Positions 7,362 through 15,943 of a stretch of DNA of 64,000 bases are shown piece by piece; position 1 is the first letter of the stretch; every line of letters starts with the position of its first letter. The DNA is taken from NCBI RefSeq assembly GCF_019399235.1, contig NZ_JAELVH010000005.1:1-64000 (forward strand), read 5' to 3'. The notes beneath the pieces were generated by a model. The model did not search any database and was not told the origin of the DNA. It worked only from the letters and a program-made list of their open reading frames with translations. A program made the translations under genes and the position numbers. The DNA comes from Streptomyces poriferorum (GTDB taxonomy: Bacteria; Actinomycetota; Actinomycetes; Streptomycetales; Streptomycetaceae).

Positions 7362-8899
7362 ACCAGCCGCCCAACGGCTTCTGGGCCCAGGCCACCGCCG
7401 ACCCCGACCGCACGGTCCTGATCGCGCCCGACGGCGGGACGTGGACGGCGGGGCGGCTGCACGCCGAGGCCAACCGCATGGTCCACGGACTGCGCGCGGC
7501 CGGACTCGAAGAGGGCGACGCCTTCGCGGTCGTCCTGCCCAACGGCGTCGAGTTCCTCACCGCGTACCTCGCCGCCTCGCAGGCCGGCTTCTACCTCGTG
7601 CCCGTGAACCATCACCTCGTCGGGCCTGAGATCGCCTGGATCGTCTCCGACTCCGGCGCCAAGGTGCTCATCGCCCACGAACGCTTCACCGAGGCCGCGA
7701 CCGCCGCCGCCGACGAGGCGAAACTGCCCGTGAGCCACCGCTACGGCGTCGGTGCGGTCGACGGCTTCCGCCCGTACGCCGAACTGCTGGAGAACCGGCC
7801 GGTGTCGCCCCCGGAGGGCCGCACGCTCGGCTGGGTCATGAACTACACCTCCGGCACCACCGGCCGGCCGCGCGGCATCCGCCGCCCGCTGCCCGGCAAG
7901 CTTCCCGAGGAGAGCTACCTCGGCGGCTTCCTCGGCATCTTCGGGATCAAGCCGTTCGACGGCAACGTCCACCTGGTCTGCTCGCCGCTCTACCACACGG
8001 CCGTGCTCCAGTTCGCGGGCGCCGCCCTGCACATCGGCCACCCTCTCGTCCTGATGGACAAGTGGTCGCCCGAGGAGATGCTGCGGGCGATGGACACCCA
8101 TCGCTGCACCCACACCCATATGGTCCCCACCCAGTTCCACCGTCTGCTCGCCCTCCCCGACGAGGTCCGGCAGCGGTACGACGTCTCGGCGATGCGCCAT
8201 GCCATCCACGGCGCCGCCCCCTGCCCCGACCACGTCAAACGGGCCATGATCGACTGGTGGGGCCGGTGCGTCGAGGAGTACTACGCGGCCAGCGAGGGAG
8301 GCGGCGCCTTCGCGACCGCCGACGACTGGCTGAAGAAGCCGGGCACCGTCGGCCGGGCCTGGCCGATCAGCGAACTCGCGGTCTTCGACGACGACGGCAA
8401 CCGGCTCGGCCCGGGCGAGCTCGGCACCGTCTACATGAAGATGAGCACCGGCGGCTTCAGCTACCACAAGGACGAGGGCAAGACGCGGAAGAGCCGCATC
8501 GGCGACTTCTTCACCGTCGGTGACCTCGGGATCCTGGACGAGGACGGCTATCTCTTCCTCCGCGACCGCAAGATCGACATGATCATTTCCGGCGGGGTGA
8601 ACATCTACCCCGCCGAGATCGAGAGCGCCCTGCTCAGCCACCCCGCGGTCGCCGACGCCGCCGTCTTCGGCATCCCGCACGCCGACTGGGGCGAGGAGGT
8701 CAGAGCGGTCGTCGAAGCCGCCGAGGGACACGAGGCGGGTGACGAGCTCGCCGCCGAGATCCTCGGACACTGCGACGGGCTGCTCGCCGGGTACAAACGA
8801 CCCAAGACCCTCGGCTTCATCACGACGATGCCCCGCGACCCCAACGGCAAGCTGTACAAGCGACGGTTGCGCGAGCCGTACTGGGAGGGGCACAGCTGA
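7358..8899 (+). CDS. Acyl-CoA synthetase (AMP-binding enzyme)
   Basis: 513 residues of the ANL adenylating family. TSGTTGRPRG at about 164-173 is the phosphate-binding loop. YYAASEGGG near 308 and the hinge RDRKIDMIISGGVNIYP near 410 follow, and a C-terminal DPNGKLYKRRLR supplies the catalytic Lys. It activates a carboxylic acid via acyl-AMP to a CoA thioester. Translation is coupled to the NMO gene by a 4-base overlap. Together they form a two-gene operon behind the TCTGA-N7-TCAGA dyad. The aromatic, short-chain or steroid-like substrate cannot be read from sequence. Confidence 0.9.
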   Translation: MNQPPNGFWAQATADPDRTVLIAPDGGTWTAGRLHAEANRMVHGLRAAGLEEGDAFAVVLPNGVEFLTAYLAASQAGFYLVPVNHHLVGPEIAWIVSDSGAKVLIAHERFTEAATAAADEAKLPVSHRYGVGAVDGFRPYAELLENRPVSPPEGRTLGWVMNYTSGTTGRPRGIRRPLPGKLPEESYLGGFLGIFGIKPFDGNVHLVCSPLYHTAVLQFAGAALHIGHPLVLMDKWSPEEMLRAMDTHRCTHTHMVPTQFHRLLALPDEVRQRYDVSAMRHAIHGAAPCPDHVKRAMIDWWGRCVEEYYAASEGGGAFATADDWLKKPGTVGRAWPISELAVFDDDGNRLGPGELGTVYMKMSTGGFSYHKDEGKTRKSRIGDFFTVGDLGILDEDGYLFLRDRKIDMIISGGVNIYPAEIESALLSHPAVADAAVFGIPHADWGEEVRAVVEAAEGHEAGDELAAEILGHCDGLLAGYKRPKTLGFITTMPRDPNGKLYKRRLREPYWEGHS

Positions 8900-9005
8900 C
8901 GGCCCGGTGCACGACAGAGAGCGGATCGGATCGTGGAGCTCGCTCCGGGCGTCCCTCCCGGCGAGCGGCGAGCGGCGCGCGGCCCGCTCCGGCAGCGTAT
9001 GGCCC

Positions 9006-9455
9006 ATGAACGCGAGCGCGACGGTCCGGTCACCGGCGACCCGGTGGACCGTGGTCGTACCGCTGGTCGCCGCGCTCGCGCCGGTGTTCGGCTGGGGTCG
9101 TGAGCTCCCGCCGTTCGCCGCGGCGGTGGTCGCCCTCTGTCTCTGCGGCGCCGTCCTGGCCGCGGTGCACCACGCCGAAGTGGTCGCCCACCGTGATCGA
9201 GGCGGCGCTCATCGCCACTCGGCTCGGCCACGACCAGCATCGGCCTGACGATCCCGGCCATCGCGCTCGCCTCGATCTGGCTGTCAGGACCGCTCCACCT
9301 CGGGCTGAGCGCCACGCATATGGTGCTGCTCGCGCTGACCGTGGTGGTCGGCGCGCTGGCCGTTGTACCCGGGCGCGCCACGCTGCTCCAGGGCGGCGCG
9401 CACCTGTCGGTCTTCGCCGCGTTCGTCTTCCTCGCGATCAGGCGTCAGTGGTGCT
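9006..9455 (+). pseudogene. chaA: Gutted ChaA-type Ca2+/H+ antiporter gene
   Basis: An apparently normal start (ATG 9006) gives helix 1-2 sequence, PLVAALAPVFGWG then AVVALCLCGAVLAAVHHAEVVAH. The reading then breaks and changes frame (VIEAALIATRLG), and breaks again to give LTIPAIALASIWLSG, HMVLLALTVVVGALAVV and LLQGGAHLSVFAAFVFLAI. These are fragments of the N-terminal helices, the third helix and the C-terminus of a calcium/proton exchanger, in order. Some 200 residues of the middle are missing. The 3' end runs into the stop region of the convergent acylase gene. It is clearly non-functional as a transporter. Confidence 0.65.
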
Positions 9456-11874
9456 CGCGCACCCGCACCACCTTCAGGGCGGGCGAACGCGCGATGTCCT
9501 TCTCGCAGAACCGCGACGTCACCCAGCGCTCACCCGAGTACAGCTCGGTCTGATCGCTGTAGTGGCGCGACGCCGGGTTCGACGACTGTGCGTACGTGAG
9601 CAGGGTGCGCGCCACGGGGCAGGGGCCGCCGTCCCAGCCGACCGCCTGGATGTAGCTGGAGCCCGTCGAGATGTCCGTGTACCCCCCGGCTGCCGCGTCC
9701 CACACACCCTCGGTCTTGTTCCAGATGCCCAGGGCCTCCGTACCGCCGCCGATCGGGATGCGCCGCGCACCGCGCAGCACGGACTGGTGCTCACCCAGCG
9801 GTGCGTCGAGCGCGATCCCCGCACCCCTCAGTTCGGCCACCGCGTCGGCGAGGGCGGTGAGGACGCCCGGAGCCGCGGTGTCGAGCGTGTTCGGCGTGCC
9901 GACGGGATCGGCCGGGGAGAACGGCACCTTCCACAGTGCGGACGCCGGCACGGCCACCGCCCTGCGCCAGAAACGGTCGAAGAGCAGCGCGCCCCGGCTT
10001 CCCGTGTCCACCTTCCGGTCCCAGTCGCGCAGCACCGGGCAGGCCGCCGACACGTCCACCGGTGAGCCCGTGCTCCCGGGCGTCGTGCCACCGGGCAGCG
10101 CAGCGCAGGCACCTGCCAGATCGGCCGCGGCCAGGTCACCGGCGGGCGCCCGGTTCGCGAACTGCTGCGCCTGCAGATCGGCGACGGTCAGCCGGCCGCC
10201 TTCCGCCATCGCGGAGACGTCCTCGACGGCGCCGCGGGTCCGCATGGAGCGCGGGGTGCCGACTGTCCCGAAGACGCGTTCGTACCCGGTCAGCGGCGTG
10301 TCGGCGTTGGTCAGCCAGGCGCTGTCGTTGGAGTTCTCGACGTACGGCGCGTTCTCCACGGTGGGCATCCGGCCCGGGCCGAAGATCCCGGGCTGTACGG
10401 CGTCCGGGTCCGACCCCGGCGCGCAGTCGCTCCGCGAACCGTCCAGCACGGCGAGCCCCGATGTCGGGTAGGTGGCCCTGCCCAGCGGCGTCGAGCAGCG
10501 CTGCGCGAGCTCGTCCGTGATCCTCGGCAGCACCTGCGACTGGGAGAAGAGCGTGTGCCCCGTGGAGTCGGCCGCGATCGTGTTGACCCACGGCAGCCCC
10601 TGCGTACGGCGCAGCGCCTCCTTGATGCCGGCGGTGCTGTGGGCCTTGCTGAACCCGAGCGCGGTGTCTCCCGAGCGGAGGTTCACCGCGTTCGGGTCGC
10701 CCAGCGCGTACGCGGTCGTCCGCGTCCAGGGCAGCGGCAGACCCGCACCGAGCGACGTGACGACGGGACCGTAGCGGGTCCACCACTGGGTGCGCGTCAC
10801 CTTCCGGCCGTCCCCGACGTCGACGGAGACCGTGCGCTGCGTCATCCGCTCCGGCTTCCCGTCCACCACGTACACGGCCGGATCGGCCGGATCGAGGGTC
10901 AGCTGATGCAGGTTGAGGGTGACGCCCGTGGCGACCGTGTGGCTCCACGCCACGTGCGCGTTGTGCCCGATCGACATGGTCGCCGAGCCCAGCAGCGAAC
11001 CGCCCGCCACGTTCAGTTCTCCGGGGATCGTCTGCTGGGACTGCCAGAACCGTCGTCCGCCCTGCCAGGGGTAGTGCGGGTTGCCGAGCAGCAGCCCGCG
11101 CCCGCCCGCCGTCGTACTGCCGCGGAACGCCACGGCGTTGGACCCCATGTCCGCGTTCTGCGTCGACAGCAGCCGTGCTGCCGCGTCGGCCGCGTCGTCG
11201 GGCGAGGGGGGCGTGGGAGCCGGGGCCGGTGTGGCGGCGGGCGGCTCTGCGGCCGTGATGCCGTCGATACCCCGGCCCTGGCCCCCGAGCACGGAGAGCG
11301 CGAAGGCACGCTCCGTGACGTCGAGCGTGGTCACCGGGCGAACCCAGCGGGCGCCCCGGCAGGCGGGGTCGGTGATCCGGTTCTGCGCCAGCCAGGCGTT
11401 GTAGCCGGCCGCCCAGCCCCGCTGGAGTTCCTTCGTGGCCCGGCTCGGTCCGGCGGGGGCGGGCACCTCCAGAAGCTTCTCCACGGTGCGGCTGTCGCGT
11501 ACCCCGCGGAAGAACAGGTCGCTGGACAGGTTCTTGGTCGCCGAGGACAGCGAGCCGTCCGGCGCCGCGTCCGGTCCGAAGTACCGGGACCGCTCCCCGC
11601 GCAGCGTGACGAAGCCGTCGGCGAGCGTGCACACCTGGTCGGCGGCCTGAGCCCAGCCGTTGCCGAAGCCCAGATTCGCGTAGTCCTTCGCCACGATGTG
11701 CGGAATGCCGTACTCGGTGTAGCGGATAACGGCGGACAGTCCGCCGCCCGACGGATGGTGGGAACGGGTCGTGTGCGCCGAGGCCGGTGGCAGTGACGCC
11801 GACACGGTGAACAGCGCGAGACCGGATACGGAGAGAATCCTCAGACGGTTCCGGAGGGGCAACGGTCCTCCCAA
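9445..11874 (-). CDS. Secreted penicillin acylase-family (Ntn) amidohydrolase
   Basis: 809 residues with a signal peptide ending near PPASAH (about 30-34). A propeptide/alpha chain has YTEYGIPHIVAKDYANLGFGNGWAQ in outline. Near 243-247, MGSNA gives Ser245 as the predicted autocatalytic N-terminal nucleophile of the beta chain. GNPHYPW and the following Asn/Arg-rich segments complete the Ntn fold. The family includes aculeacin A, cyclic-lipopeptide and acyl-homoserine-lactone acylases, so removal of an acyl chain outside the cell is likely. The start is uncertain: TTG 11874, or TTG 11862 just after GGGAGGA; both give a usable signal peptide. It stands alone, divergent from an acyl-CoA synthetase. 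Confidence 0.85.
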   Translation of the reverse strand: MGGPLPLRNRLRILSVSGLALFTVSASLPPASAHTTRSHHPSGGGLSAVIRYTEYGIPHIVAKDYANLGFGNGWAQAADQVCTLADGFVTLRGERSRYFGPDAAPDGSLSSATKNLSSDLFFRGVRDSRTVEKLLEVPAPAGPSRATKELQRGWAAGYNAWLAQNRITDPACRGARWVRPVTTLDVTERAFALSVLGGQGRGIDGITAAEPPAATPAPAPTPPSPDDAADAAARLLSTQNADMGSNAVAFRGSTTAGGRGLLLGNPHYPWQGGRRFWQSQQTIPGELNVAGGSLLGSATMSIGHNAHVAWSHTVATGVTLNLHQLTLDPADPAVYVVDGKPERMTQRTVSVDVGDGRKVTRTQWWTRYGPVVTSLGAGLPLPWTRTTAYALGDPNAVNLRSGDTALGFSKAHSTAGIKEALRRTQGLPWVNTIAADSTGHTLFSQSQVLPRITDELAQRCSTPLGRATYPTSGLAVLDGSRSDCAPGSDPDAVQPGIFGPGRMPTVENAPYVENSNDSAWLTNADTPLTGYERVFGTVGTPRSMRTRGAVEDVSAMAEGGRLTVADLQAQQFANRAPAGDLAAADLAGACAALPGGTTPGSTGSPVDVSAACPVLRDWDRKVDTGSRGALLFDRFWRRAVAVPASALWKVPFSPADPVGTPNTLDTAAPGVLTALADAVAELRGAGIALDAPLGEHQSVLRGARRIPIGGGTEALGIWNKTEGVWDAAAGGYTDISTGSSYIQAVGWDGGPCPVARTLLTYAQSSNPASRHYSDQTELYSGERWVTSRFCEKDIARSPALKVVRVREHH

Positions 11875-12012
11875 CTCTGCGGGTGCGAAAGACGGTTACT
11901 CAGGAGTTCGAGATGGCAGGGGCAACTCAGCCAGCACTCCCGTACGTCTGTCAACATCCCGGCCGGAATCCGGACCCTTGACCCCGGCGGCCAGGCCGCA
12001 CAGGATCACGCC

Positions 12013-13512
12013 ATGACCGGTGTACGCAGCAGCACAGTCGACGGCGTCGTGACCCGCAGCGCACGGCGCACCCCCGAGCGGACCGCCCTGCGGTACGCCG
12101 ACCGGGCCTGGACCTACCGCGGGCTCGACGAGGCGGTCGGCACCGCGGCCGCCGTCCTCATGGACGGCCACGGACTGCGCCCGGGGGACCGGGTCGCCTC
12201 GTACGCCCACAACTCCGACGCGTACCTGATCGCGTACCTCGCCTGCGCCCGGGCCGGGCTCGTCCATGTGCCGGTCAACCAGAACCTCACCGGCGAGGAC
12301 CTCGCGTACATCCTGAGCCAGTCCGGCAGCTCCCTGGTGCTCACCGACCCGGACCTCGCCGGCCGCGTCCCGCCGGGGTACGCCGTACGGCCGCTGCGCG
12401 ACGCCACCGGCTCGCTCCTGGCCGAACTCGATACCCCGCGCCCGTTCACGTCCGCGCACGAACCGGCGGCGGACGACCTCGTCCAGCTGCTGTACACCTC
12501 CGGCACGACCGCCCTGCCCAAGGGCGCGATGATGACGCACGGAGCCCTCGTCCACGAGTACGTCAGCGCCGTCACCGCCCTTGATCTGCGCGCCGGCGAC
12601 CGGCCCGTGCACGCCCTGCCGCTCTACCACTCCGCGCAGATGCACGTGTTCCTGCTGCCCTACCTCGCGGTCGGCGCCGAGAACACCGTCCTCGACGCGC
12701 CGGACGCGGGCCGGATCTTCGACCTCGTCGAGTCGGGGCAGGCCGACAGCCTCTTCGCCCCGCCGACCGTCTGGATCGGTCTCGCCAACCACCCGGACTT
12801 CGCGGTCCGGGACCTCGGAGGTCTGCGCAAGGCGTACTACGGGGCGTCGATCATGCCCGTCCCGGTACTGGAACGCCTGCGCGCCCGCCTTCCGGATCTC
12901 GCGTTCTACAACTGCTTCGGCCAGAGCGAGATCGGCCCCCTCGCCACCGTCCTGGGCCCGGACGAGCACGAGGGCCGGATGGACTCCTGCGGCAGGCCCG
13001 TCCTCTTCGTCGAGGCGAAGGTGGTCGACGAGAACGGCGAGGACGTCCCCGACGGTACGGCAGGCGAGGTGGTCTACCGTTCGCCCCAGCTGTGCAGCGG
13101 CTACTGGGACAAGCCGCAGGAGAGCGCCGAGGCGTTCCGCGACGGCTGGTTCCACTCCGGCGACCTCGCCGTCCGTGACGCGGAGGGCTACTTCACCGTC
13201 GTCGACCGGGTGAAGGACGTCATCAACTCCGGCGGCGTCCTGGTCGCGTCCCGCCAGGTGGAGGACGCGCTCTACACCCACCCCGCCGTGGCCGAGGCGG
13301 CCGTCGTCGGACTGCCCGACGAGCGCTGGATCGAAGCCGTCACCGCCGTCGTCGTGCTGCGCGGGGACGCGACCGAGGCCGAACTGATCGACCACGCCCG
13401 CGAGAAGCTCGCCCACTTCAAGGCCCCGAAGAGGGTCGTGTTCGTGGACGGCCTCCCGCGCAACGCCAGCGGAAAGATCCTCAAGCGGGAGCTCCGCGAC
13501 CGCTTCGCCTGA
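12013..13512 (+). CDS. Acyl-CoA synthetase (AMP-binding enzyme)
   Basis: 499 residues. TSGTTALPKG at about 162-171, FYNCFGQSEIGPL near 300, the hinge VDRVKDVINSGG near 397 and C-terminal NASGKILKREL with the catalytic Lys mark an ANL-family ligase of the long/medium-chain acyl-CoA synthetase type. It is monocistronic: a methyltransferase on the opposite strand converges on it, and the divergent acylase lies 138 bases upstream. The acylase may release fatty acids that this enzyme activates, but that is speculation from position only. Confidence 0.88.
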   Translation: MTGVRSSTVDGVVTRSARRTPERTALRYADRAWTYRGLDEAVGTAAAVLMDGHGLRPGDRVASYAHNSDAYLIAYLACARAGLVHVPVNQNLTGEDLAYILSQSGSSLVLTDPDLAGRVPPGYAVRPLRDATGSLLAELDTPRPFTSAHEPAADDLVQLLYTSGTTALPKGAMMTHGALVHEYVSAVTALDLRAGDRPVHALPLYHSAQMHVFLLPYLAVGAENTVLDAPDAGRIFDLVESGQADSLFAPPTVWIGLANHPDFAVRDLGGLRKAYYGASIMPVPVLERLRARLPDLAFYNCFGQSEIGPLATVLGPDEHEGRMDSCGRPVLFVEAKVVDENGEDVPDGTAGEVVYRSPQLCSGYWDKPQESAEAFRDGWFHSGDLAVRDAEGYFTVVDRVKDVINSGGVLVASRQVEDALYTHPAVAEAAVVGLPDERWIEAVTAVVVLRGDATEAELIDHAREKLAHFKAPKRVVFVDGLPRNASGKILKRELRDRFA

Positions 13513-13529
13513 GCGAGCCGGCCCGGTTC

Positions 13530-14321
13530 CTACCCGCGGACGCGGGCGACACCGACATGGAAGCTGTCGGTGGCGTCCCTGCTCTCCGGAACAGCCGCGC
13601 CCGGGTACCACCGGGGCGCCGTGACCAGACCCGGATCGACCAGATCGAGCCCGTCGAAGAACCGTGCGACCTCCGGCCCCGTCCGGGGCCGCAGAGCGAT
13701 GCCGCTCGACCGGTACTCGTCCGTCCTGTCCTGCTCGTCGGAGAGGAAGTCCTGGGTGAAGTGCGAGAGCACCAGACAGCTTCCCGGGGCCAGCGCGTTC
13801 AGCAGCGTGCGGGTGATGCCGTACGGGTCGTCCTCGTCGGGCACGAAATGCATGAGGGCGATGAGGGACAGCGTGACCGGGCGGTCGAAGTCCAGCACAG
13901 TACCCGCGTGTTCGAGGATCTTCGCCGGCTCGCGCACGTCGGCTTCGAGGTAGTCGGTGGCTCCCTCCGGGCTGCTGACGAGCAGCGCCTCGGCATGCCG
14001 CAGGACGATCGGGTCGTTGTCCGTGTAGACGACCCGGGCCGCCGGGTTGATCTCCTGAACCACCTGATGGAGGTTGGGCCGGGTGGGTATGCCCGTCCCG
14101 ATGTCGAGGAACTGGTCGATGCCCGCCCGCGCGGCCCAGCCCGCCGCCCGGTGCATGAACGCCCGGTTCTGCGCGACGGCTTCCTTGGCTTCGGGCGGCA
14201 TCTGCTCGCCGAGCGCCTGATCGACGGGGTAGTGGTCCTTGCCGCCGAGAAGGTAGTCGTAGACGCGCGCCGGGTGCGGCCTGCTGGTGTCGATCCGAGC
14301 CTTGGCCGGGCCTGTCGTCAT
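13530..14321 (-). CDS. DUF574 family SAM-dependent methyltransferase
   Basis: 263 residues starting at ATG 14321 behind GGAG. The N-terminal RVYDYLLGGKDHYPVD (about 19-34) followed by FLDIGTGIPTRPNLH (71-85) and VVYTDNDPIV is diagnostic of the actinobacterial DUF574/Methyltransf_19 group. SAM binding is through the DIGTG loop. Streptomyces genomes carry dozens of these paralogues, many next to developmental or signalling genes, and their substrates are unknown. Its stop lies 18 bases beyond that of the convergent acyl-CoA synthetase, so they may share termination. Confidence 0.88.
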   Translation of the reverse strand: MTTGPAKARIDTSRPHPARVYDYLLGGKDHYPVDQALGEQMPPEAKEAVAQNRAFMHRAAGWAARAGIDQFLDIGTGIPTRPNLHQVVQEINPAARVVYTDNDPIVLRHAEALLVSSPEGATDYLEADVREPAKILEHAGTVLDFDRPVTLSLIALMHFVPDEDDPYGITRTLLNALAPGSCLVLSHFTQDFLSDEQDRTDEYRSSGIALRPRTGPEVARFFDGLDLVDPGLVTAPRWYPGAAVPESRDATDSFHVGVARVRG

Positions 14322-14468
14322 GGCGAGCTCCAAGTCCTTCGGTACGGGAGAACAGGCGGAACGGGCGGAGCGGGCCGGGCGCTTGCGTGCCCCACCCCCG
14401 ATGCATCCTGTCACAGCAACCACAGCCGAATCGTGAGGAGTTGTGCCGGTAACCGCCCCGATCAGCCG

Positions 14469-15764
14469 TCAACTGCCCCGCTGCTCGCGCTCGTCCACGA
14501 TCCTCCTGAACTTGCCGACGGACCTCTCCAGCGTCTCCGGATCGAGGATCTCGACCCCGACCGAGACCCCGATCCCGTCCTTGACGGCCGCCGCGACCGA
14601 AGCGGCCGCCGCCTCCCGCTGCTCCGGTGTCGCGCCTGCCCGGGCCTCGGCCCGCACCGTCAGCACGTCCAGCCGCCCCTCGCGGGTCAGCCGCAGCTGG
14701 AAGTGCGGCGACACCCCGGGCGTACGGAGCACGATCTCCTCGATCTGCGTCGGGAAGAGGTTCACCCCGCGCAGGATCACCAGATCGTCGCTGCGCCCGG
14801 TGACCTTCTCCATGCGCCGGAAGACCCGTGCCGTGCCGGGCAGCAGCCGGGTGAGGTCGCGGGTCCGGTAGCGGATCACCGGCATGGCCTCCTTGGTGAG
14901 CGAGGTGAACACCAGCTCACCCTCCGCCCCTTCGGGCAGCACCTCGCCGGTGAACGGGTCGACCACCTCGGGATAGAAGTGGTCCTCCCAGATGTGCAGT
15001 CCGTCCTTCGTCTCCACGCACTCCTGCGCCACTCCCGGGCCCATCACCTCGGACAGCCCGTATATGTCGACCGCGTCGATCGCGAACCGCTCCTCGATCT
15101 CACGGCGCATCTCCTGAGTCCACGGCTCGGCCCCGAAGATCCCCACCTTCAGCGACGTCGTCCGCGGGTCGACGCCCTGCCGTTCGAACTCGTCCAGGAG
15201 CGTCAGCATGTAGGACGGCGTCACCATGATGATCTCGGGCCGGAAGTCCTGGATCAGCTGCACCTGCCGGGCCGTCATGCCGCCCGAGGCCGGGATGACC
15301 GTGCAGCCGAGCCGCTCCGCGCCGTAGTGCGCGCCCAGCCCGCCGGTGAACAGTCCGTAGCCGTAGGCGACATGGACCTTCTGCCCGGGCCGCCCGCCGG
15401 CCGCCCGGATCGAGCGGGCCACCACGTCGGCCCAGGTGTCGAGGTCCTTCTCCGTGTAGCCGACGACCGTCGGGCGGCCCGTAGTCCCGCTGGAGGCATG
15501 GATCCGCCTCACCTGCTCCTCGGGTACCGCGAACATCCCGAACGGGTAGTTGTCGCGCAGATCGGCCTTGGTGGTGAACGGGAACCGGGCCAGATCGGCC
15601 AGCGAGCGGCAGTCGTCCGGACGCAGCCCCGCCCGGTCGAACGCCTGCCGGTAGTGACCGACCCGGTCGTACGCATGGTGCAGGGTGGCCCGCAGCCGTT
15701 CCAGCTGCAGCACCGCCAGCTCCTCGCGGCCCATCCGTTCCGCCGCGTCCAGCAGAACTCCCAT
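14469..15764 (-). CDS. paaK: Phenylacetate-CoA ligase
   Basis: 431 residues; ATG 15764 is preceded by AAGGAAGAGGGAG. SSGTTGRPTVVGYT at about 91-104, GYGLFTGG, TPSYMLTLLDEF, YGLSEVMGPGVAQEC and the C-terminal GRSDDLVILRGVNLFPTQIEE then VGKFRRIVDE are the PaaK signature. It converts phenylacetate, ATP and CoA to phenylacetyl-CoA, the entry step of aerobic phenylacetate degradation. No other paa genes are nearby, so it may be an orphan or serve related aryl acids. A perfect 20-bp TetR-style dyad lies 31 bases upstream of the start. Confidence 0.92.
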   Translation of the reverse strand: MGVLLDAAERMGREELAVLQLERLRATLHHAYDRVGHYRQAFDRAGLRPDDCRSLADLARFPFTTKADLRDNYPFGMFAVPEEQVRRIHASSGTTGRPTVVGYTEKDLDTWADVVARSIRAAGGRPGQKVHVAYGYGLFTGGLGAHYGAERLGCTVIPASGGMTARQVQLIQDFRPEIIMVTPSYMLTLLDEFERQGVDPRTTSLKVGIFGAEPWTQEMRREIEERFAIDAVDIYGLSEVMGPGVAQECVETKDGLHIWEDHFYPEVVDPFTGEVLPEGAEGELVFTSLTKEAMPVIRYRTRDLTRLLPGTARVFRRMEKVTGRSDDLVILRGVNLFPTQIEEIVLRTPGVSPHFQLRLTREGRLDVLTVRAEARAGATPEQREAAAASVAAAVKDGIGVSVGVEILDPETLERSVGKFRRIVDEREQRGS

Positions 15765-15794
15765 GCCGATCTCCCTCTTCCTTGCACCGTGCAG

Positions 15795-15814
15795 ACGACC
15801 GATCATTCGGTCGT
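15795..15814. promoter_or_regulatory. TetR-type operator upstream of paaK
   Basis: ACGACCGATCATTCGGTCGT is an inverted repeat with perfect 8-bp arms and a 4-bp spacer, 31-50 bases before the paaK ATG. Phenylacetate genes of actinobacteria are commonly repressed by TetR-family PaaR proteins binding ACCGACC..GGTCGGT-like sites. No TetR gene is in this window, so the regulator acts in trans. Confidence 0.6.
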
Positions 15815-15943
15815 TCCTTCCGGGAGCAGTAATTCAGGATCTTCCCCGGTGTGGCAAGAGGTGCGGCGTATCCGATACGTGCCACGGATACGCCCGTACC
15901 GAACACGGCTGCGTCACCCGGTCGGCCCTGTTTGGATGGGTCC

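Noticed and set aside
6773..9007. 744-residue open frame antisense to the NMO and acyl-CoA synthetase genes
   Set aside because: Shadow frame of high-GC coding DNA: no ribosome site and no family motifs; the plus-strand genes have clear ANL and NMO motifs.
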